Shown: positions 32,911-43,700, numbered from the stretch's first letter. The stretch is DNA of 64,000 nt from Rhodocyclaceae bacterium (GCA_020248405.1 JADCHQ010000003.1:1-64000), one strand, 5' to 3'. Notes: generated by a model not told the origin, from the sequence alone. Program-made: numbers and translations.

Positions 32911-34122
32911 TTGCCCCTGCCTTCTTTCCGTCTCTCCCGTCCGTGGCTGGCCGTTGCCGCCGTGGCGGTGACGGCGGCGCTTGCCCTCGGTGGGCTGGCG
33001 TTCATGGGCACGGGCGCCCAGGTGGTGGAAGTGGTGCAGGGCGATCTGGCGGTCACCGTGGCGGCCACCGGGCGGGTCATCGCCGCCTCTCGGGTGGAGG
33101 CGGGTGCGCAGGTGGCGGGCGTGGTCGCGGCGGTCCCGGTGCAGGAGGGCGACCGCGTGCCCGGCGGCGCCGTGCTGGCGAGCCTGCGCGACGATGAAGC
33201 GCGCGCCGCCTCGGCCCAGGCGCGCGCCGCCCTGGCCGAGGCGCAGGCGCGCGCCGAGCAATTACGTGCGAGTGCCAGCCCAGTGGCGGAGCAGCAGTTG
33301 CGCCAGACTGAGGTGAACCGCCAGGCGGTCCGCCGGGAACATACCCGCGTGGCGCAGTTGCACCGGCAGGGCTTCTACAGCGAGGCGAGCATGGACGAAG
33401 CCCAGCGGGCCCTCGACACCGCCGAGGCCCAGTATCGGGGCGCTCTTGCCCAGGCAGAGGCGGCGCGCCCCAAAGGCGCCGAGGCGCAACTGGTGGCCGC
33501 GCGCCTGCAGCAGGCCCGGGCGGCCCTCGCCCTGGCCGAGGCGAAGCTCGATTACACCCAGGTGCGCGCGCCCGCAGCGGGGCGGGTGCTGCGCCGCGGC
33601 GCCGAGCCCGGCGATCTGGTGCGGGCTGGCGACAAGCTCTTCACCCTCGCCGTGGGCGAGCCGCAAGTCCAGCTCAATGTGGACGAGAAGAACCTCGCGC
33701 TGCTCGCGCCCGGGCTGCGCGCGCGGGTGTCCAGCGACGCTTTCCCTTCCCAGGCTTTCGATGCCGAAGTGCTGACGGTGGCGCCAGCGGTGGATCCGCA
33801 GCGCGGCACGGTGGAAGTGAAGCTGCGCGTGCCCGCGCCGCCAGAGTTCCTGCGCACCGACATGACCGTGTCGGGCGAGATCGCCGTGGCCACCCGCCGC
33901 CAGGCGCTGCTGCTCCCGGCCGAGGCGGTGCGCGAGGCCAGCGGCGGCGCCCCCTGGGTGCTGGCGCTACGCGACGGGCATGCCCGTCGCACGGCGCTGC
34001 GCTTGGGCGCCCGGGGCGTGGGTTCGGTGGAGATCCTCGAAGGGTTGCGGGCCGGCGATCTGGTGGTGCCGCCCTCGGAGGCGCGCGTGCGCGAGGGCAC
34101 GCGGGTGCGCGCGCAGCGTTGA
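32911..34122 (+). CDS. Periplasmic adaptor subunit (HlyD/MacA type) of ABC exporter
   Basis: The 403-residue membrane-fusion protein has one N-terminal membrane helix (about residues 10-30), a biotinyl-lipoyl half ('VVEVVQGDLAVTVAATGRVI'), a long coiled coil (about residues 95-205, rich in Ala, Glu, Gln) and the second half 'YTQVRAPAAGRVLRRGAEPG'. It links the inner-membrane permease to an outer-membrane factor. Start is TTG 32911, the only start before the membrane helix. Its stop overlaps the start of the permease gene, so three subunits are co-translated. Confidence 0.88.
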   Translation: MPLPSFRLSRPWLAVAAVAVTAALALGGLAFMGTGAQVVEVVQGDLAVTVAATGRVIAASRVEAGAQVAGVVAAVPVQEGDRVPGGAVLASLRDDEARAASAQARAALAEAQARAEQLRASASPVAEQQLRQTEVNRQAVRREHTRVAQLHRQGFYSEASMDEAQRALDTAEAQYRGALAQAEAARPKGAEAQLVAARLQQARAALALAEAKLDYTQVRAPAAGRVLRRGAEPGDLVRAGDKLFTLAVGEPQVQLNVDEKNLALLAPGLRARVSSDAFPSQAFDAEVLTVAPAVDPQRGTVEVKLRVPAPPEFLRTDMTVSGEIAVATRRQALLLPAEAVREASGGAPWVLALRDGHARRTALRLGARGVGSVEILEGLRAGDLVVPPSEARVREGTRVRAQR

Positions 34123-35345
34123 CACCAGCGCTGCCCTTCCAGGCCATGGTGGCCCTGCGCTTCCTGCGCGAGGGCCGCATGCAGACCGCGCTCATCCTGG
34201 CGGGCATCTCCGCGGGCGTGGCGGTGAGCATCTTCCTCGCGGCCCTGATCGCGGGGCTGCAATCGAGCATCATCGTGCGCACCCTGGGCACCCAGGCGCA
34301 CGTGGTGATGCGCCCGCCCGAAGAGCGCACCCGCACGGTTCTCGAGCCTTCCGGCGCCGCCGCCCGGACGGTGCAGACCCGCGCCCAGCGGCTGCGCTCC
34401 ATCGACCAGTGGCAGGCCATGATTCCCCTGATCGAGGCGGTGCCCGGCGTGGTGGCCGTCTCGCCCATGGCCTCGGGGCCGGCCTTCGCGGTGCGCGGCG
34501 ACGCCAGCAAGTCCGTGGCGCTGCTGGGTGTGGACACGGCGCGCTTCCTGCGCATCGTGCGCATGGCGGATTACATGGTGCAGGGGCGCTTCGCCCTGCA
34601 GGGCACCGATGCCGTCATCGGGCTCGACCTGGCGAAGGACCTGGGCCTCGCCCTGGGCGACAAGCTGCGCATCCGCTCCGCCGAGGACCGCGACGAAGTC
34701 GTCACGGTCACCGGCATCTTCGACGTGGGCGCGCGCGACCTGAACCGCCGCTGGGTGTTCATCGCCATCAAGCTCGCCCAGAACCTGCTCGACCTGGCCG
34801 GTGGCGTGTCCAATATCGACATCCGCGTGGACCGGCTGTTCGAGGCCGAGGCCATCGCCCGGCGCATCGAGGGCCGGACCGGCGCGCTGGCCGAGTCGTG
34901 GATGCAGACCAACGCCCAGCTGCTGGCGGCGCTGTCGAACCAGACGCTCACCAACCGGCTGATCCGCGGCTTCGTGGTGCTGATCGTAGCTCTGGGCATC
35001 GCCAGCGTGCTGGTGGTGTCGGTGGTGCAGAAGTCGCGTGAGATCGGCATCCTGCGGGCCATGGGCGCCTCGCGGCGCGCCATCCTGGGCGTGTTCCTTC
35101 TGCAGGGGGCGATCCTCGGCGCCCTGGGCGCCGGGCTCGGCGCCCTGGGCGGGCTGGCGCTGGCGCGGGCCTTCGCGCGGGTGTTCCGCAATCCCGACGG
35201 CACGGTACTGTTCCGCCCCGAGGTCACCGTGGAGCTGGTGGCGGGCACCGCGGCGGTGGCGCTGGCCGTGGGCGTGCTGGCGGCGGCCATCCCAGCGCGC
35301 CGCGCCGCCTCGCTCGATCCGGTGGAGGCCATCCGCCATGGCTGA
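34119..35345 (+). CDS. FtsX/MacB/LolC-like ABC permease
   Basis: A 408-residue type VII ABC permease with one N-terminal membrane helix ('[20 protein letters not shown]'), a large periplasmic domain (about residues 45-275) and three C-terminal helices including '[20 protein letters not shown]' and '[20 protein letters not shown]', the FtsX signature. It resembles lipoprotein-releasing or macrolide-type mechanotransmission permeases. It starts at TTG 34119 overlapping the adaptor stop. The ATPase gene overlaps its end by eight bases. Confidence 0.88.
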   Translation: MTPALPFQAMVALRFLREGRMQTALILAGISAGVAVSIFLAALIAGLQSSIIVRTLGTQAHVVMRPPEERTRTVLEPSGAAARTVQTRAQRLRSIDQWQAMIPLIEAVPGVVAVSPMASGPAFAVRGDASKSVALLGVDTARFLRIVRMADYMVQGRFALQGTDAVIGLDLAKDLGLALGDKLRIRSAEDRDEVVTVTGIFDVGARDLNRRWVFIAIKLAQNLLDLAGGVSNIDIRVDRLFEAEAIARRIEGRTGALAESWMQTNAQLLAALSNQTLTNRLIRGFVVLIVALGIASVLVVSVVQKSREIGILRAMGASRRAILGVFLLQGAILGALGAGLGALGGLALARAFARVFRNPDGTVLFRPEVTVELVAGTAAVALAVGVLAAAIPARRAASLDPVEAIRHG

Positions 35346-36027
35346 TACGCCGGTGCTGCGCCTGGCCCAGGTGCGCAAGTCCTACAACCTGGGCACGCCC
35401 ATAGAAGTGGAGGTGCTGCACGGCATCGACCTCACCCTGGCGCGGGGCGAATTCGCCGCGCTCATCGGCCCCTCGGGCTCGGGCAAGAGCACATTGCTCA
35501 ACATCGTCGGATTGCTGGAGCGTCCCACTTCGGGAGTGGTTGAACTGGACGGCCAGACGGTGCACGGCGATGACGAGGCGAGCGTCACGGCGCTGCGCGG
35601 CCGGAGCCTGGGCTTCGTGTTCCAGTTCCACCACCTCATCCCCGCCTTCACAGCGGTGGAAAACGTCATGATGCCCCGCATCATCGGCGCCGGCCGCGCC
35701 GACGCGGCCATGCGTGCGGAAGCCCTGGCGTTGCTCGAGCGCATGGGGTTGCGCGAGCACGCCCACAAGCCGCCGCGCGCCCTGTCCGGCGGCCAGCAGC
35801 AGCGGGTGGCCATCGCCCGCGCCCTGGTGCGCCGGCCGCCGCTGGTGCTGGCCGACGAGCCCACCGGGAATCTCGACACCAAGAGCGCCGACGAGGCCTT
35901 TGCCCTGATGCGCGAGTTCAACCGCAATCAGGCGGTGGCCTTTCTGTTGGTCACCCACGACCCGCGGCTCGCAAGCCGTTGCGACCGGGTGATCGAACTG
36001 CTGGACGGCCGGGTGGTGTCGGCATGA
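35338..36027 (+). CDS. LolD/MacB-type ABC transporter ATPase
   Basis: The 229-residue ATPase has Walker A '[14 protein letters not shown]' (about residues 40-53), Q-loop '[17 protein letters not shown]', signature '[15 protein letters not shown]', Walker B '[15 protein letters not shown]' and the H-loop 'VTHDPR'. It is typical of ATPases that drive FtsX-type permeases. It overlaps both neighbours by a few bases, so the adaptor, permease, ATPase and DUF481 genes form one operon. Confidence 0.92.
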   Translation: MADTPVLRLAQVRKSYNLGTPIEVEVLHGIDLTLARGEFAALIGPSGSGKSTLLNIVGLLERPTSGVVELDGQTVHGDDEASVTALRGRSLGFVFQFHHLIPAFTAVENVMMPRIIGAGRADAAMRAEALALLERMGLREHAHKPPRALSGGQQQRVAIARALVRRPPLVLADEPTGNLDTKSADEAFALMREFNRNQAVAFLLVTHDPRLASRCDRVIELLDGRVVSA

Positions 36028-37040
36028 AGAGTGCCGCCGCGTGGCTGTTCGCGGCGGTTTCGCTGTTCCCGTGCAGCGCCGCCCGCGCCGATGTGGTGCT
36101 GCTCAAGAACGGCGATCGCCTCACCGGCAGCGTGGAGCGCATCCGCAACGGCAAGGTGGAGCTGCGCCCGCCCTGGGCGGGCACGGTGGCCATCGATGCC
36201 GAGGCCATCGAGTCCGTGGCCACCGACGGGGAGGTCACGGTGGTCATGAAGGACTACTCCCGCCTGGTGGGCCCCCTGCGCCCCGTATCGGGCCGCATCG
36301 CCGTGCAGGCCGACGCCGGCGCCGCGCCCGTGCCCGTGGACCCCCTGCAAGTACAGGTCATGCTGCCTGGCCGCGTGACGGAACGCGACTGGCGCATCAC
36401 CGGCCGGGTGAACCTGGGCCTGTCCGACTCCGGCGGCAATACCGAGGTACGGCGCTTGAATGGCGACGGCGAGGTGGTGGCGCGGCGCGGGCGCGACCGC
36501 TGGGGTTTTGCTGCCCGCGGCAGCGAAGCCAGCGAGCGCGGCAGCGAAACCGAGATGAACGCCGTGCTGGCCCTCAAATACGATCGCTTCATCGACGAGC
36601 GCTGGTATGGCTACGGCGGCGGCACGCTGGAACACGACCGCTTCAAGGACCTGCGCCTGCGTGCCACTCTGGGCGCCGGCGCCGGCCATCAGGTGATCGA
36701 GTCACCCGCCCTCAGCCTGGCCTTCGAAGGCGGCCTCGACCGTGTCCGCGCCGACTACTTCGGCGACCTGGATGAACGCTTCTACGCCTTGCGGCTTGCC
36801 TCGCGCTTCGACTGGTGGCTATGGCCCGATGCGGTGCAGTTCTTCAACAACAATCAGGGCTTCGTCGGCCTCTCGGATGCACGCGCCAGTTTTCTGCGCA
36901 CCCAGTCGGGGCTGCGGTTTCCGCTGCGCGCCGGGTTCACCGCGACGCTGGGCCTGAACGTGGACTGGGACGGGCACCCCGCGCCGGGGCGGCGCAGCGT
37001 GGACCGGCAACTGGTCATGAGCCTCGGCTACCGCTGGTGA
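36024..37040 (+). CDS. DUF481-family outer-membrane beta-barrel protein
   Basis: A 338-residue protein with a signal peptide (residues 1-22, ending 'SAARAD'). '[20 protein letters not shown]' (about residues 24-43) is a small SH3-like domain often seen before DUF481. From about residue 125 the sequence alternates aromatic beta strands and ends 'LVMSLGYRW', a terminal Trp after a beta strand as outer-membrane barrels require. It overlaps the ATPase gene by four bases, so it may be the partner or a cargo of the export system; this is inference. Confidence 0.8.
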   Translation: MKSAAAWLFAAVSLFPCSAARADVVLLKNGDRLTGSVERIRNGKVELRPPWAGTVAIDAEAIESVATDGEVTVVMKDYSRLVGPLRPVSGRIAVQADAGAAPVPVDPLQVQVMLPGRVTERDWRITGRVNLGLSDSGGNTEVRRLNGDGEVVARRGRDRWGFAARGSEASERGSETEMNAVLALKYDRFIDERWYGYGGGTLEHDRFKDLRLRATLGAGAGHQVIESPALSLAFEGGLDRVRADYFGDLDERFYALRLASRFDWWLWPDAVQFFNNNQGFVGLSDARASFLRTQSGLRFPLRAGFTATLGLNVDWDGHPAPGRRSVDRQLVMSLGYRW

Positions 37041-37120
37041 GCCGCGCCGCGCTGGCTGGCCCAGCCAAGTGAAGCTACCCTCAACCGAAGCCGATTTTTT
37101 TGCTCGCATCGCACCCTTCC

Positions 37121-38047
37121 ATGAGCCTCGTCTTCTACAGCCTCACCGATGACCCGCAGCCGTGGCGCGAGGCCCTGGCCCGCGCGCTGCCGGCCTTGCC
37201 CTTCCATGTCTGGCCCCAGGTGCCCGCACCCGAAGCAGTGCACTACACCCTGGTGTGGAAGCCGCCCCGCGGCTGGCACCGGCAATTCCCCAATCTGCGC
37301 GCCATTCTGTCCCTGGGCGCGGGCGTGGACGCGTTGCTGGAGGATCCCGACCTGCCTGCGGTGCCCATCACCCGGCTGGTGGACGGCGGGCTGGCCCGCC
37401 AGATGGCCGAGTACGCGCTGTACGCCGTGCTGCACTTCCATCGCCGCATGCCTGAATACGCCCGGCAGCAGCGCGCCCGGCAGTGGCGCATCCTAGAACC
37501 CAACGCCGTAGAGGACAGCGTCGTGGGCGTGCTGGGCCTGGGGGTGCTGGGGGCAGAGGCTGCGCGTCTGGTGGCGGCGGCCGGTTTCCCCGTGTGCGGC
37601 TGGAGCCGCACACCGCGGCGCATCCCCGGCGTGGATGGCCTCTGGGGCGAGGATGGACTGGCAGCCCTGCAACGGCGCGCGCGCATCGTGGTGAACTTCC
37701 TGCCGCTCACGCCCGCCACGCGCGGCCTGCTCGACGCGCGTTTCTTCTCGCGCCTGCAGCCCGGCGCCTGCCTGGTGAACGTGGCGCGCGGCGCCCATCT
37801 GGTGGAGGCCGACCTGCTGGCCGCCCTCGATGGCGGACACCTGGGCGGCGCCATGCTGGACGTGTTCGCCGAGGAGCCGCTGCCGCCGGGGCATCCCTTC
37901 TGGACCCACCCGCGCGTGGTCCTCACGCCCCACGTGGCGGGCATCACCCTTGCCGCCGAAGCCGCCGCCCAGGTGATCCAGAACCTGCGGCGGCTCGAGG
38001 CCGGCGAGCCCCCCCAGGGCGTGGTGGATCGCAGCGCCGGGTACTAG
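37121..38047 (+). CDS. Glyoxylate/hydroxypyruvate reductase A-like D-2-hydroxyacid dehydrogenase
   Basis: The 308-residue NAD(P)-dependent enzyme reduces 2-oxoacids such as glyoxylate. The Rossmann motif 'VVGVLGLGVLGAEAARLVAA' lies at about residues 135-154, the active-site Arg in 'LVNVARGAHLVE', Glu in 'LDVFAEEPLP' and His in 'LTPHVAGIT'. Short GhrA-type N-terminal domain 'YSLTDDPQPWREALARALP'. Transcribed away from the exporter operon end, 80 bases after it. Confidence 0.9.
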   Translation: MSLVFYSLTDDPQPWREALARALPALPFHVWPQVPAPEAVHYTLVWKPPRGWHRQFPNLRAILSLGAGVDALLEDPDLPAVPITRLVDGGLARQMAEYALYAVLHFHRRMPEYARQQRARQWRILEPNAVEDSVVGVLGLGVLGAEAARLVAAAGFPVCGWSRTPRRIPGVDGLWGEDGLAALQRRARIVVNFLPLTPATRGLLDARFFSRLQPGACLVNVARGAHLVEADLLAALDGGHLGGAMLDVFAEEPLPPGHPFWTHPRVVLTPHVAGITLAAEAAAQVIQNLRRLEAGEPPQGVVDRSAGY

Positions 38048-38078
38048 GCGCTCCGGGGCCTCGCCTCGGCGGGGGCGC

Positions 38079-40637
38079 TCACAACCACCGGATCAGCCCC
38101 ATCTCAAGGGGGTGGGTGAGCAGTTCGTGGTGGGGATAGACGCGGACCCGGTACTCGAGCTTGCCGCACATCTCGGGCGTGAGCGACAGGGCGAGGCGGT
38201 GTTCGCCCTCCGCGGTGCGGGTGCCATCGGGCTCGAAGCGGTGGGTGCTGTCCTGGCGGTGGCGTTCCACGTCGGTGTGGCGCGCCATGACCAGTTCCAC
38301 CACCACGTCGGCGGGATCCAGGCCGTCCAGAAACACCGCCAGTTCGAGGCGCAGGCCCTCGCCGAAGGCAATGCGCTTGGGAGCCACGTCCAGCCGCCGC
38401 AGGCGCACGCTGTGCCAGCAGGCGCGCACGTGGGCCTTCCAGTCGGCCACCGACCGCGCGCCGGCGAAGCCCTGTTCGCTGTAGCGCCGCCACTGCCGCG
38501 TGGCCGGCAGGTAGAAGCGGCCCACGTACTCGTTGACCATGCGCGTGGCGCTGTAGCGCGGCAGCAAGGTGGCGATGGAGCGCTTGGCCATGCGCACCCA
38601 GTGGTGCGAGAAGCCCATCTCGTTGCGGGTGAACCATGCGGGGATCACCTGATCCTGCAGCAGCTCGTACAGCGTGCGGGCCTCCTCGGCGGCGCGCCGG
38701 CCCTCATCAAGAGATTCGGATACCGGCTTGATGGCCCAGCCGTTGTGCCCGTCGTAGCCCTCGTCCCACCAGCCGTCGCGCACCGACAGGTTGAGCACGC
38801 CGTTGATGCCGGCCTTCATGCCCGAGGTGCCGCTCGCTTCGAGGGGGTAGACCGGGTTGTTGAGCCACACATCCACACCCGACACCAGGCGCCGCGCCAG
38901 CCGGAGGTCGTAGTTCTCCAGCAGCAGGACCCGCCCCTCGAACTCGGGCATGGAGGCGATGTGGTGGATGCGGCGGATCAGGTCCTGACCGGGCACGTCC
39001 GCCGGGTGGGCCTTGCCGGCGAAGAGGAACAGCACCGGGCGGTGCTCGTCGCAGATGAGGCGCCGCAGCCAGTCCAGGTCGTGAAACAGCAGCGTGGCGC
39101 GCTTGTAGGTGGCGAAGCGGCGCGCGAAGCCGACGACCAGGGTGTTGGGATTGGACGGGTCGCAGAAGCGCAGCAGCCGGTCCAGGTGAGCCTCGGAGCC
39201 GTTGTTGCGCAGATGCTGCTGGGCCACGCGGTGGCGCACGAGGTGAAGCAAGTGCCCCTTGAGCGACTGGCGCACGCTCCAGAAGACATGATCGGGAATC
39301 TGGTCGATCTGCTCCCAGAATGCGGCATTGGTGATCTGCTGAGACCACTCGTAGCCCAGGTAGCGATCGAACTGGTCTGCCCATTCTTGCGCCAGGAAGG
39401 TGGGCACGTGCACGCCGTTGGTGACGTACTGGAGGGGGTTTTCGCCGGGCTCGAGCTGCGGCCACAGCCCCGCCAGGATGCGCGAGGACACGCCGCCGTG
39501 GATGCGCGAGACGCCGTTCTGGAAACGCGAGGCGCGCACCGCCAGGGTGGTCATGTTGAAATCGCCGGCGGCGTCCATGCGGCCCAGCGCCAGCAGTTCC
39601 CTGCCGTCGATACCCAGCTCGCCGCAGAAGTCCTTGAAATGCGCGCGGATCACTTCCTCGTCGAAGTGGTCGTGACCGGCAGGCACGGGGGTATGGGTGG
39701 TGAACACGGTGTTGGAGGCCACCGCCTCCAGAGCAGCGGCAAACGCCACGCCGGAGGCCACCAGTTCGCGCATGCGTTCCAGCACCAGGAAGGCGGCATG
39801 GCCCTCGTTGATGTGCCACACGGTGGGCGCGAGCCCCAGGGCGGCCAGCGCCCGCACCCCGCCAATGCCCAGCACCAGCTCCTGCTCCAGGCGGTCGGTG
39901 CGGTTGCCGCCGTAGAGCCGGTGGGTGATGTGGCGGTCGGGCGCGGCGTTGGCCTCGATGTCGGTGTCGAGCAAGACGAGCTTCACGTGTCCGACCCGTG
40001 CCTGCCAGACCTTGACCAGCACGCGGCGGCCCGGCAGGTCCACGGGCACGAGAACCTCGCCGCCGTCGCGGCCCTGCACCGGCGCCACGGGCAGGTCGTC
40101 GAAGTCCGAGTCGGTGTAGGTGGCGTGCTGGTTGCCGTCGGCGTCGATGGTCTGGAGGAAGTAGCCCTGGCGGTAGAGCAGGCCCACGCCCACGAAGGGC
40201 AGGCGCATGTCGCTGGCCGACTTGCAGTGGTCGCCGGCGAGGATGCCCAGGCCGCCGGAGTAGATGGGCATGGATTCGTGGAACCCGAACTCGGCGCAGA
40301 AGTAGGCCACCAGATCGTTCTGGCGCAGCCACTCCGAGCCGTTGCGGCGCAGCGGCTCGTCCCGGTAGCTGTCGAAGGCCGAGAGCACCCGGTTGAAGGT
40401 GTTCAGGAACAGCGGATCGTCGGCCGCCTGCAACAGGCGCTGTTCGTCAACCCGCTTCAGGAAGGCCTTGGGGCTGTGGCCCACGGCGTCCCACAGGCTG
40501 GGATGCAGGCGCGAAAACAGGTGGCGGGTGGGCCGGTCCCAGCTGTACCAGAGGTCGGAGGCCAGTTCCTCGAGCCGCGCGAGGCGGCGCGGGATGCGTG
40601 GATTGACTTCGAGCAGGAAGGTGGTGCCGGAGCTCAT
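38079..40637 (-). CDS. glgP: Alpha-glucan phosphorylase (GT35, DUF3417 type)
   Basis: This 852-residue enzyme releases glucose-1-phosphate from glycogen or maltodextrin. The N-terminal DUF3417 domain (about residues 10-110) marks the actinobacterial/thermophile-type subfamily. 'CAEFGFHESMPIYSGGLGIL' (about residues 114-133) begins the GT35 domain, 'VVGFARRFATYKRA' is a glucan-site motif, and 'YPLEASGTSGMKAGINGVLN' (about residues 600-619) contains the Lys that binds pyridoxal phosphate. It sits apart from the glgCBA locus, so degradation may be regulated separately. ATG 40637. Confidence 0.94.
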   Translation of the reverse strand: MSSGTTFLLEVNPRIPRRLARLEELASDLWYSWDRPTRHLFSRLHPSLWDAVGHSPKAFLKRVDEQRLLQAADDPLFLNTFNRVLSAFDSYRDEPLRRNGSEWLRQNDLVAYFCAEFGFHESMPIYSGGLGILAGDHCKSASDMRLPFVGVGLLYRQGYFLQTIDADGNQHATYTDSDFDDLPVAPVQGRDGGEVLVPVDLPGRRVLVKVWQARVGHVKLVLLDTDIEANAAPDRHITHRLYGGNRTDRLEQELVLGIGGVRALAALGLAPTVWHINEGHAAFLVLERMRELVASGVAFAAALEAVASNTVFTTHTPVPAGHDHFDEEVIRAHFKDFCGELGIDGRELLALGRMDAAGDFNMTTLAVRASRFQNGVSRIHGGVSSRILAGLWPQLEPGENPLQYVTNGVHVPTFLAQEWADQFDRYLGYEWSQQITNAAFWEQIDQIPDHVFWSVRQSLKGHLLHLVRHRVAQQHLRNNGSEAHLDRLLRFCDPSNPNTLVVGFARRFATYKRATLLFHDLDWLRRLICDEHRPVLFLFAGKAHPADVPGQDLIRRIHHIASMPEFEGRVLLLENYDLRLARRLVSGVDVWLNNPVYPLEASGTSGMKAGINGVLNLSVRDGWWDEGYDGHNGWAIKPVSESLDEGRRAAEEARTLYELLQDQVIPAWFTRNEMGFSHHWVRMAKRSIATLLPRYSATRMVNEYVGRFYLPATRQWRRYSEQGFAGARSVADWKAHVRACWHSVRLRRLDVAPKRIAFGEGLRLELAVFLDGLDPADVVVELVMARHTDVERHRQDSTHRFEPDGTRTAEGEHRLALSLTPEMCGKLEYRVRVYPHHELLTHPLEMGLIRWL

Positions 40638-40691
40638 GGATTACCCGCGAGATTGCAAAGGCGCACGATTTTATCCGTGCCCCGCAACACC

Positions 40692-40726
40692 GTGCACTCT
40701 CGCACCCGTTTGGTGCGAGAGTGCGC
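40692..40726 (-). terminator. Stem-loop terminator after hslU
   Basis: A perfect 13-bp stem GCACTCTCGCACC/GGTGCGAGAGTGC (40694-40706 with 40712-40724) lies 23 bases after the hslU stop on the minus strand. The T run is poor, so it may act with Rho or as an mRNA end. Confidence 0.65.
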
Positions 40727-40748
40727 GCGCGGAATCACGATGACGGAA

Positions 40749-42077
40749 CTACAGAACGTAGCGGGAGAGGTCTTCGGTGGCGGCCACTTCGGCCAAGCGG
40801 GCGTTCACGAAACCGGCATCCACCATGATCGTCTGGCCATCGCGGTTAGGGGCGTCGAAGGACACTTCCTCGAGCAGCTTCTCCATCACCGTGTGCAGCC
40901 GGCGCGCGCCGATGTTCTCGGTGCGCTCATTGACCTGCCAGGCGATCTCGGCCAGCCGCTGGATGCCCTCGGGGCGAAACTCCACCGCCACGCCCTCGGT
41001 GGCGAGCAACGCCTGGTACTGGCGCGTGAGGCAGGCGTCGGTGGCGGTGAGGATGCGCTCGAAGTCCTGCACCGACAGCGAAGCGAGCTCCACGCGGATC
41101 GGAAAGCGGCCCTGCAGCTCGGGGATCAGATCCGACGGACGCGACAGGTGGAAGGCGCCGCTGCCGATGAACAGGATGTGATCGGTGCGCACCATGCCGT
41201 GCTTGGTGGACACGGTGGTGCCCTCCACCAGCGGCAGCAGGTCGCGCTGCACGCCCTGCCGCGAGACGTCCGCGCCGTGCGTATCGGCGCGGCTGGCGAT
41301 CTTGTCGATCTCGTCGAGGAACACGATGCCGTCGGATTCCACCGAGGCCACGGCGCGGGTGCGCAGCTCCTCCTCGTTCACCAGCCGCGCGGCCTCTTCC
41401 TCCGCGAGCAGCTTCATCGCCTCGGACACCTTGAGCCGCCGCTGCTTCGGGCGTCCCGTGCCGAGGCTCTGGAACATGCCCTGGATCTGCTGGGTGAGAT
41501 CTTCCATGCCCGGGGGCGCGAGGAACTCCATGCGCGCCGCCGGCGCCGCCACCTCGATGTCGATGTCTTTCTGGTCCAACTCGCCTTCACGCAGTTTCTT
41601 GCGAAAGCGCTGCCGGGTGGCGGAGTCGCTGTCGGCTGCGGGCGCGCCGAGGCCGGAGCGCGGCGGCGGCAGCAACGCATCGAGGATGCGCTCCTCGGCG
41701 GCGTCCTGGGCGCGCGTGGCCACCTTGCGCATTTCCTGCTCGCGGGTCTGCTTGATGGCCACCTCCACCAGATCGCGGATGATGGTGTCCACATCGCGCC
41801 CCACGTAGCCCACTTCGGTGAACTTGGTGGCCTCCACCTTGATGAAGGGCGCGTCGGCGAGCCGCGCCAGACGCCGCGCGATCTCCGTCTTGCCCACGCC
41901 CGTGGGGCCGATCATGAGGATGTTCTTCGGGCTGATCTCGTGGCGCAGCGGCTCGGCCACCTGGCGGCGGCGCCAGCGGTTGCGCAGTGCGATGGCCACG
42001 GCGCGCTTGGCGCCGTCCTGGCCCACGATGTGGCGGTCCAGCTCGTGGACGATTTCCTGCGGAGTCATCTGCGACAT
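40749..42077 (-). CDS. hslU: ATP-dependent protease ATPase subunit HslU
   Basis: The 442-residue AAA+ unfoldase feeds substrates to HslV. Walker A 'IGPTGVGKT' lies at residues 56-64, the pore loop in '[13 protein letters not shown]', the I domain at about residues 110-230, Walker B '[13 protein letters not shown]', sensor '[12 protein letters not shown]' and the C-terminal 'EDLSRYVL', whose last residues insert into HslV. Length equals E. coli HslU. It follows hslV by 12 bases. Confidence 0.97.
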   Translation of the reverse strand: MSQMTPQEIVHELDRHIVGQDGAKRAVAIALRNRWRRRQVAEPLRHEISPKNILMIGPTGVGKTEIARRLARLADAPFIKVEATKFTEVGYVGRDVDTIIRDLVEVAIKQTREQEMRKVATRAQDAAEERILDALLPPPRSGLGAPAADSDSATRQRFRKKLREGELDQKDIDIEVAAPAARMEFLAPPGMEDLTQQIQGMFQSLGTGRPKQRRLKVSEAMKLLAEEEAARLVNEEELRTRAVASVESDGIVFLDEIDKIASRADTHGADVSRQGVQRDLLPLVEGTTVSTKHGMVRTDHILFIGSGAFHLSRPSDLIPELQGRFPIRVELASLSVQDFERILTATDACLTRQYQALLATEGVAVEFRPEGIQRLAEIAWQVNERTENIGARRLHTVMEKLLEEVSFDAPNRDGQTIMVDAGFVNARLAEVAATEDLSRYVL

Positions 42078-42089
42078 GGTCGGGTGGAA

Positions 42090-42629
42090 CTAGTCGAGCG
42101 TCTCGATGGTGTGGGACTGGTTGGTGTAGATGCACAGGTCGCCGGCGATGGCGAGCGACTTGCGCACGATGTCGGCGGGCGGCAGCTCGGTGTTCTCCAG
42201 CAGGGCTCGCGCCGCCGCCTGGGCGTAGGCGCCGCCGCTGCCAATGGCCATGAGGCCGAATTCGGGTTCGAGCACGTCGCCGTTGCCGGTGATGATGAGC
42301 GAGCTGTCGCGGTCGGCCACGGCGAGCATGGCCTCCAGGCGGCGCAGGATGCGGTCGGTGCGCCAGTCCTTGGCCAGCTCCACGGCCGAGCGCACCAGGT
42401 GCCCCTGGTGTTTGTCGAGCTTGGCCTCGAAGCGCTCGAACAGCGTGAAGGCATCGGCGGTGCCGCCGGCGAAGCCCGCCAGCACGCGGTCGTGGTGCAG
42501 GCGGCGCACCTTGCGCGCGGTGGCCTTGATGACGATGTTGCCCAGCGTGACCTGGCCGTCGCCGCCCAGGGCCACGCGCTGGGCGCGGCGCACGCTGACG
42601 ATGGTGGTGCCGTGGAAGTCGGTGTTCAT
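42090..42629 (-). CDS. hslV: ATP-dependent protease peptidase subunit HslV
   Basis: The 179-residue threonine protease opens '[15 protein letters not shown]'; processing before TTIV exposes the catalytic Thr. '[13 protein letters not shown]' and '[20 protein letters not shown]' are conserved, and '[20 protein letters not shown]' completes the proteasome-like fold. The ATG at 42629 gives a short propeptide as usual. It forms a dodecamer with HslU and degrades heat-shock substrates. Confidence 0.96.
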   Translation of the reverse strand: MNTDFHGTTIVSVRRAQRVALGGDGQVTLGNIVIKATARKVRRLHHDRVLAGFAGGTADAFTLFERFEAKLDKHQGHLVRSAVELAKDWRTDRILRRLEAMLAVADRDSSLIITGNGDVLEPEFGLMAIGSGGAYAQAAARALLENTELPPADIVRKSLAIAGDLCIYTNQSHTIETLD

Positions 42630-42664
42630 GGCGGAGGAGTGCTGTGCGGGGGGCCCATGCGGCA

Positions 42665-43699
42665 TCAGGTTGGGGGGGTGACGATGATCGTAATGGCGTC
42701 GAGGTGCAGAAGATCAAGTAGCGCAGCCACCAGCGCGTTGGGGCGCAGCAGGCGCACCGTACGCCCCGCGCTGGCCAGGGCGAGCATCTGGTTGGCGAGC
42801 TGCACGGCGCAGGCGAAATCGAGCCGGTCGAGCCGTGACAGGTCCAGGTTGATGTACTCGCGGTCCTGTGCGAATCGCGCCAGCGCATCCAGTTGCGGAT
42901 CGTGCGCGCCCGTCATGCGGCAGGTGAGGGCGAAGGCTTCGCGCCCCGAGTAGCGCGGCTGCGCGCGGCGCTCGCTGCCCGCCGAGGCCGGTGGCGGCTG
43001 GGGTACCAGCAGCGGTTCCCACTCCGGGGCAGGGCGGTCGGTGGCGAGGGTGGCCTGCAGGGCGTCGCGCTCGAAGCTCGCCTGGTCTCCCGCCAGGCGA
43101 TGCACGAGGAGCAGCAGGTCCCAGCAATGGCGCTCGCCGGGCTGCCCGTCGAGACAGGCGCGCAGCAGCCGCAGCAGATTGTCATGGCCGGTGAGCATCA
43201 CGCCGCTGCCGGCGTCGAGCACGGCTGAGAAAGCCTCGTGGAGCAGTCCCGCGCCGGCCGCCTCCACCGAGGCGAGGCGCGAAACCTCCAGGCGCACCAG
43301 GGCGTGCCGGGCGGCCGCTGCATGCAGGCGTGCCACTAGGGCCCGCGATTTAGCATCCAGCGTGCCGTGCAGGGCCACGCAGGCGTCGCCGCCGACGCGC
43401 AGCGCCTCGGGCAGGTCTGCCTCGCGCCGCGCTCGTTCACGCTCCCGTGGCGGGTCGGCGCCGAAGGCAGCGGTGTACCGGGCGAGCGAAGCGTCGTAGT
43501 CGCCCCAGCGGTTGGCGAGGCCCAGCAGGTCGAGCAACATCAGCCAGGGGCGGCGTTGGCCGGGATGGGCGGCCACCGCCTGCTCGAGCAAGGCGCGCGC
43601 TTCATCGTCCTGTCCGGCGGCAAAGCGCATCGCCGCATCTTCCACTTCGGGGAGCGTTTGTCCCCGCATCTCGGAGACTTCAATGCCGGTTGCGGTCAT
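42665..43699 (-). CDS. TPR/STAS-domain protein
   Basis: The 344-residue protein has an N-terminal TPR-like helix pair ('[20 protein letters not shown]', about residues 24-43) as in FimV-type proteins. Two STAS-like domains follow: one around residues 120-200 ('[20 protein letters not shown]') and one at 255-340 ending '[20 protein letters not shown]'. STAS domains act as antisigma-factor antagonists or NTP sensors, but the Ser usually phosphorylated is not certain here. It is 35 bases upstream of hslV on the same strand and may be cotranscribed; no partner kinase is near. Confidence 0.75.
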   Translation of the reverse strand: MTATGIEVSEMRGQTLPEVEDAAMRFAAGQDDEARALLEQAVAAHPGQRRPWLMLLDLLGLANRWGDYDASLARYTAAFGADPPRERERARREADLPEALRVGGDACVALHGTLDAKSRALVARLHAAAARHALVRLEVSRLASVEAAGAGLLHEAFSAVLDAGSGVMLTGHDNLLRLLRACLDGQPGERHCWDLLLLVHRLAGDQASFERDALQATLATDRPAPEWEPLLVPQPPPASAGSERRAQPRYSGREAFALTCRMTGAHDPQLDALARFAQDREYINLDLSRLDRLDFACAVQLANQMLALASAGRTVRLLRPNALVAALLDLLHLDAITIIVTPPT

Positions 43700-43700
43700 C

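Noticed and set aside
38112..42953. A plus-strand open frame of over 1600 codons opposite glgP, hslU and hslV
   Set aside because: It is a shadow of three well-recognised minus-strand genes in GC-rich DNA, with no family features of its own.
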